Positions 32,235 through 34,973 of a DNA stretch of 34,973 nt are shown piece by piece (position 1 is the stretch's first letter; the number at the start of each line of letters is the position of its first letter). The position numbers were made by a program, and so were the translations under genes. The notes under the pieces are model-generated. The model saw nothing but the letters and a program-made list of their open reading frames with translations. It had not been told where the DNA came from and searched no databases. Source of the DNA: SZUA-217 sp964194555 (GTDB lineage Bacteria > Actinomycetota > Acidimicrobiia > Spongiisociales > ZC4RG35); assembly GCA_964194555.1 (NCBI GenBank), contig CAXMMT010000052.1, positions 1-34,973 on the forward strand, in the 5' to 3' direction.

Positions 32235-33938
32235 TCAGCCGCGAAGTGCCGATACCAATATGCCGGGAAACCGGGTCAGTTTTCCGTCGCCTGCGTAGTA
32301 GGTGAGGCGTTTTGCCGTGGTCTGCGCGGTGTCGTTGGTCACGAACCACGGTGGGCGTGGCGAGAGGTAGAAACTGCCATGCCTGACTCCCCGCGGGAAC
32401 GGCCGGAATGGAGCCTTGACCACCGACTTTTGAGGGTGATCGAAAAGCAGCGCGTTGTGAACCACCCCGATGCCGGACTGGACATCGTCCATTGAGGAAC
32501 CGGGATAAGCGCCCCAGGCCGCCCTTCCGGTCAGGAACCCCACTCCGGTCCAGGCATTGACGGCAACGGTCCCATATCGAAGATCGGCGATGGCGCTGTC
32601 CAGACCCTCGCCAAGTTCCTTTGCGGTCTGAGGATGAATGATGATATTGGCCCCAAGCGTCCCCTGCAGCGTCTCGTTGGAGAACCTCACCGCCTCTTTG
32701 AGGAATTCGGCAGGGGTGGAGGCCTCGAGCTTGGTGGTCGCATAGACCGGGCCAAAGAACTCCTCGTTGAAGCAGTAGGCGTTGGCATCCGTCGGGTCGA
32801 CACCGACGATGAGAGTCCGTTCGACATTGGATTCCAGTTTTTCCGCGTCTGGATAATGGTCCCTTGCGGCCTGCTGTCTCTCGTCGGCGCCCGGGTAGTA
32901 GGCGGGTCGCTCTTCGGCTTTGGAGAGAGCGTCTCTCACTGCGTCGACCAGCGCATCACCCTGTTCCCAATCTGTAGGCAGCACGAGTACCTGAGACGCG
33001 ATGCAGTTGTATCCGTCGTTGTGCAGCTTCTGCGTCGCCAGGTGTTCCGCCTGGTAGGCAATGTCGGCTTTGGTCCAGGGTCCGGGGACGATGATGGTCG
33101 GGCTGACACCGCCTAGCTCGGATGTGATCGGCTTGCCGATTGTCGGCTGGCTGTTCGCCTTCCTCTGAGCCCCCTCTGCCCCCGAGCCGAAAACGATGGC
33201 GTCGTGGGTGCGAGAGCTCCCGGTTAGATGAATCGTGTCAACAACATCGTGTCCTGTGAGATAGGCGCCGACGTCACCGGCCCCGTAGGCGAACCGCACG
33301 AAGCCTGACTCGATCAGCGGGGCGAAGATTCGCTCGAAGATCGGACCGAGGTAATCGTTGACCGGATTCATCTTCACCATGACTACTTCCCCGTCGGCAT
33401 ACATCTTGTAGAGAATGTCGAGGGGGACGATCGAGGAGATGTTTCCGGCGCCGAGCACGAGGGCGACTCTTCCCTCGTGGTCCGGGTTGCGGTAGAAACG
33501 GGCCGTTTGCCCAGACAACTCCTCGCGCTTCACACCAGGCTGCATCCAGACATCCACGGTGTAGCCATGCAGCAGAAGAGTCTCGTGGATATTGGTCGGG
33601 TAAACCCGGGCCACGGCTTGACCATTCGGCTGTTCCCAGGTCTTGAGACCCTCGAGGACATCCTCGTCGGCTTGGAGGGCCGAGAGTGTTGCCGCGGTGG
33701 CATGAAGCCAGCCAAGAAGCGCATACGGGCCCGAGATCCACTCCTCCCCGGCGAGAGGAGATCGCGGGTCGATCCCCTTGGCTGCTACTCCAGCGTCTGC
33801 CCACTCCTCGGCGTGCGCCACCGTTAGTTCGACAAGCTGATGGAGACAGTCGATCTTCTCAGCGATCGGGAGGGTTGCCCACGCTTTCTTGCTCTGGGAG
33901 AGGGCTTCGAGCTCGTGGTCTATCTGAGTGGTGTCCAT
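32235..33938 (-). CDS. Aldehyde dehydrogenase family protein
   Basis: The 567-residue protein is longer than the usual 480-500 but keeps the catalytic set of NAD(P)-dependent aldehyde dehydrogenases. These are an asparagine in GAGNISSIVP, a lysine in VVMVKMNP, HLTGSSRTHDAIVFG, a glutamate in SELGGVSPTIIV, the cysteine in NDGYNCIASQVLVLP, and EEFFGPVYATT. Sequence around the cysteine is not like the common NQGQxC form, so this is a distinct subfamily and its substrate is unknown. ATG at 33938 (MDTTQIDHELEAL) is preferred over the longer open frame, which overlaps the GYD gene. It lies 28 bp after the GYD gene and is probably co-transcribed with it. Confidence 0.85.
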   Translation of the reverse strand: MDTTQIDHELEALSQSKKAWATLPIAEKIDCLHQLVELTVAHAEEWADAGVAAKGIDPRSPLAGEEWISGPYALLGWLHATAATLSALQADEDVLEGLKTWEQPNGQAVARVYPTNIHETLLLHGYTVDVWMQPGVKREELSGQTARFYRNPDHEGRVALVLGAGNISSIVPLDILYKMYADGEVVMVKMNPVNDYLGPIFERIFAPLIESGFVRFAYGAGDVGAYLTGHDVVDTIHLTGSSRTHDAIVFGSGAEGAQRKANSQPTIGKPITSELGGVSPTIIVPGPWTKADIAYQAEHLATQKLHNDGYNCIASQVLVLPTDWEQGDALVDAVRDALSKAEERPAYYPGADERQQAARDHYPDAEKLESNVERTLIVGVDPTDANAYCFNEEFFGPVYATTKLEASTPAEFLKEAVRFSNETLQGTLGANIIIHPQTAKELGEGLDSAIADLRYGTVAVNAWTGVGFLTGRAAWGAYPGSSMDDVQSGIGVVHNALLFDHPQKSVVKAPFRPFPRGVRHGSFYLSPRPPWFVTNDTAQTTAKRLTYYAGDGKLTRFPGILVSALRG

Positions 33939-33966
33939 CGCTTTCCTGAGGCTGGGCGATGGGGCA

Positions 33967-34260
33967 CTAGGGCATGTCGGCGATAACCGCCCTGAACTCG
34001 TCCTCAGTGAGTGCCGCCATCGACGTGGTGCTGACGTTGCCCTGAGCTCCGAGAGCAATCAGTGCCTTGGCTGCGGTGATGTTATCGGGAGCCTCAACGA
34101 TCGTGAGGAAGTCGTACTCCCCCATCGTCAGATAGAAGTCCTTCAACGTCACTCCAATCGCGGCCAACTGCTCTCTAGCAGCATCCACTCGTGCGGGTGA
34201 CTCCTTGATCGATGCCATCCCTTGGGCCGTGTAGCTGCCCAATGTTATGAATGTCGCCAT
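33967..34260 (-). CDS. GYD-domain protein
   Basis: The 97-residue protein matches the GYD domain family: MATFITLGSYTAQGMASIKE at the start, then GEYDFLTIVEAPDN in the middle, where the family's G-Y/E-Y-D motif sits. GYD proteins are small ferredoxin-like-fold proteins of unknown function, often near dehydrogenases. AGGAGG lies five bases before the ATG at 34260, a very strong Shine-Dalgarno sequence. A longer open frame upstream is not supported. It stands between the old-yellow-enzyme gene (60 bp gap) and the aldehyde dehydrogenase gene. Confidence 0.88.
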   Translation of the reverse strand: MATFITLGSYTAQGMASIKESPARVDAAREQLAAIGVTLKDFYLTMGEYDFLTIVEAPDNITAAKALIALGAQGNVSTTSMAALTEDEFRAVIADMP

Positions 34261-34322
34261 CTTTCCTCCTATGTTGACGGCGATTCCAGAACCTAGTCTT
34301 TTCCTTCTCGCACGTGTCTGTC

Positions 34323-34973
34323 CTACCGAAAGACGTCCGGAACGATCGGATCCTGCTCCCTGCGTCGTGAGCCTAGACCGGACAAATACTGTTTCGGGTA
34401 GTCGTGGCCGGTATAAGCGAGGTCGATTGCCGCATTCATGGTCCAGTAGGGGTCGACGAGATGGGGACGGGCCATCACACACAGGTCGGCGCGGCCGGAG
34501 ACCAGGATGTTGTGGATGTCGTCAATTGAAGACACCGCACCCACGGTCATGGTGGCGATCCCCACTTCGTTGCGGATTCGATCACTGAACGGGGTTTGAT
34601 ACAGCCGCCCATACTCGGGCCGGGCATCAGCGGACGTCTGACCGGTTGACACATCGATCAGGTCACATCCGTGGCTCTTGAGGGCATCGGCGAGGACAAC
34701 CGCGTCGTCACCGTCAAACCCCCCTTCGACCCAATCGGTTGCCGAGATCCTCACCGAGATGGGCTTTCCCTCTGACCAGACCTCGCGCACCGAGTCGAAG
34801 ACCTCCAGCGGGTACCGCATCCGGTTCTCCAACGAACCGCCGTACTCGTCAGATCTCTGGTTGGCGAGGGGTGTCAGAAAGCTGGACAGGAGATACCCGT
34901 GGGCGATGTGCAGCTCGAGCCAGTCGAAGCCGGCGCGGTCGGCTCGAATGGCAGCCTCCACATGTTGACCCCG
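34323..34973 (-). CDS. NADH:flavin oxidoreductase, old yellow enzyme family (partial)
   Basis: Only the C-terminal 216 residues are inside the window; the 5' part lies beyond 34973. The piece has the FMN-barrel landmarks LHIAHGYLLSSFLTPLANQR, DEYGGSLENRMRYPLEV, and VRISATDW, then VGAVSS and RADLCVMARPHLVDP. These resemble YqjM-type ene reductases, which reduce activated double bonds such as enones. The family and partial state are clear. The substrate is not known. The order oxidoreductase-GYD-aldehyde dehydrogenase on one strand suggests an operon for modifying reactive aldehydes or enones. Confidence 0.9.
   Translation of the reverse strand, partial: RGQHVEAAIRADRAGFDWLELHIAHGYLLSSFLTPLANQRSDEYGGSLENRMRYPLEVFDSVREVWSEGKPISVRISATDWVEGGFDGDDAVVLADALKSHGCDLIDVSTGQTSADARPEYGRLYQTPFSDRIRNEVGIATMTVGAVSSIDDIHNILVSGRADLCVMARPHLVDPYWTMNAAIDLAYTGHDYPKQYLSGLGSRRREQDPIVPDVFR

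Noticed and set aside
1..34973. CRISPR array, insertion sequence, prophage or integrase
   Set aside because: No regularly spaced repeats, transposase, integrase or phage structural genes were seen on either strand.

Overview
The window looks like chromosomal core sequence from a moderately high-GC actinobacterium. GC-ending codons dominate, GTG and TTG starts are common, and a BldD-type regulator and a DUF222/HNH (13E12-type) gene are present. Gene order also fits: lepA-hemW-hrcA-dnaJ-rsmE, then phoH-ybeY-CNNM-era, then recO-uppS-glyS, then dnaG-rpoD. A PgpH-type HD phosphodiesterase between phoH and ybeY makes me favour a deep lineage such as Acidimicrobiia over Streptomyces or Mycobacterium, but that is inference.

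Layout. At 1-970 lie a tRNA-Asn (minus) and a FetB-like permease (plus). From 7469 down to 995, all on minus, run recO-uppS-glyS-yceI-dnaG-rpoD. A small pterin dehydratase (7512-7790, plus) is divergent from recO. From 15312 down to 7847 (minus) come a BldD-like regulator, phoH, pgpH, ybeY, a CNNM/CBS protein, era and a crotonase-fold gene. From 21007 down to 15340 (minus) come lepA-hemW-hrcA-dnaJ-rsmE, with rpsT divergent. A 550-bp decayed stretch (21387-21937) precedes a vapBC toxin-antitoxin pair (plus). From 29795 down to 22599 (minus) run leuS, a small HExxH protein, comEA, comEC, a folP-like gene and holA. A 3-hydroxyacyl-CoA dehydrogenase gene (plus) is divergent from leuS. Next is a DUF222/HNH gene broken by two frameshifts (30818-32204, plus). 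The window ends with an old-yellow-enzyme (partial), GYD-domain and aldehyde dehydrogenase cluster (minus).

How the genes work together. Most of the window is housekeeping: replication (dnaG, holA), transcription (rpoD), ribosome biogenesis and translation (era, ybeY, rsmE, lepA, rpsT, glyS, leuS), heat-shock control (hrcA, dnaJ), repair (recO) and DNA uptake (comEA/comEC). Reading frames are densely packed, and at least twelve adjacent pairs overlap by a few bases, suggesting translational coupling.

The most notable points are these. A perfect 16-bp LexA-type palindrome covers the start codon of the frameshifted HNH gene, just downstream of a consensus promoter. The outer domain of the PgpH-like protein carries an inserted SdrD-B-like calcium-binding domain. 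A BldD-like regulator has a shortened c-di-GMP signature and a possible operator. The crotonase lacks both catalytic glutamates. The dihydropteroate-synthase-like protein has lost several pterin/pABA-site motifs. A vapBC pair sits beside gene debris that contains a dead Rossmann-fold start. I found no CRISPR array, insertion sequence, prophage or complete novel multi-gene system.
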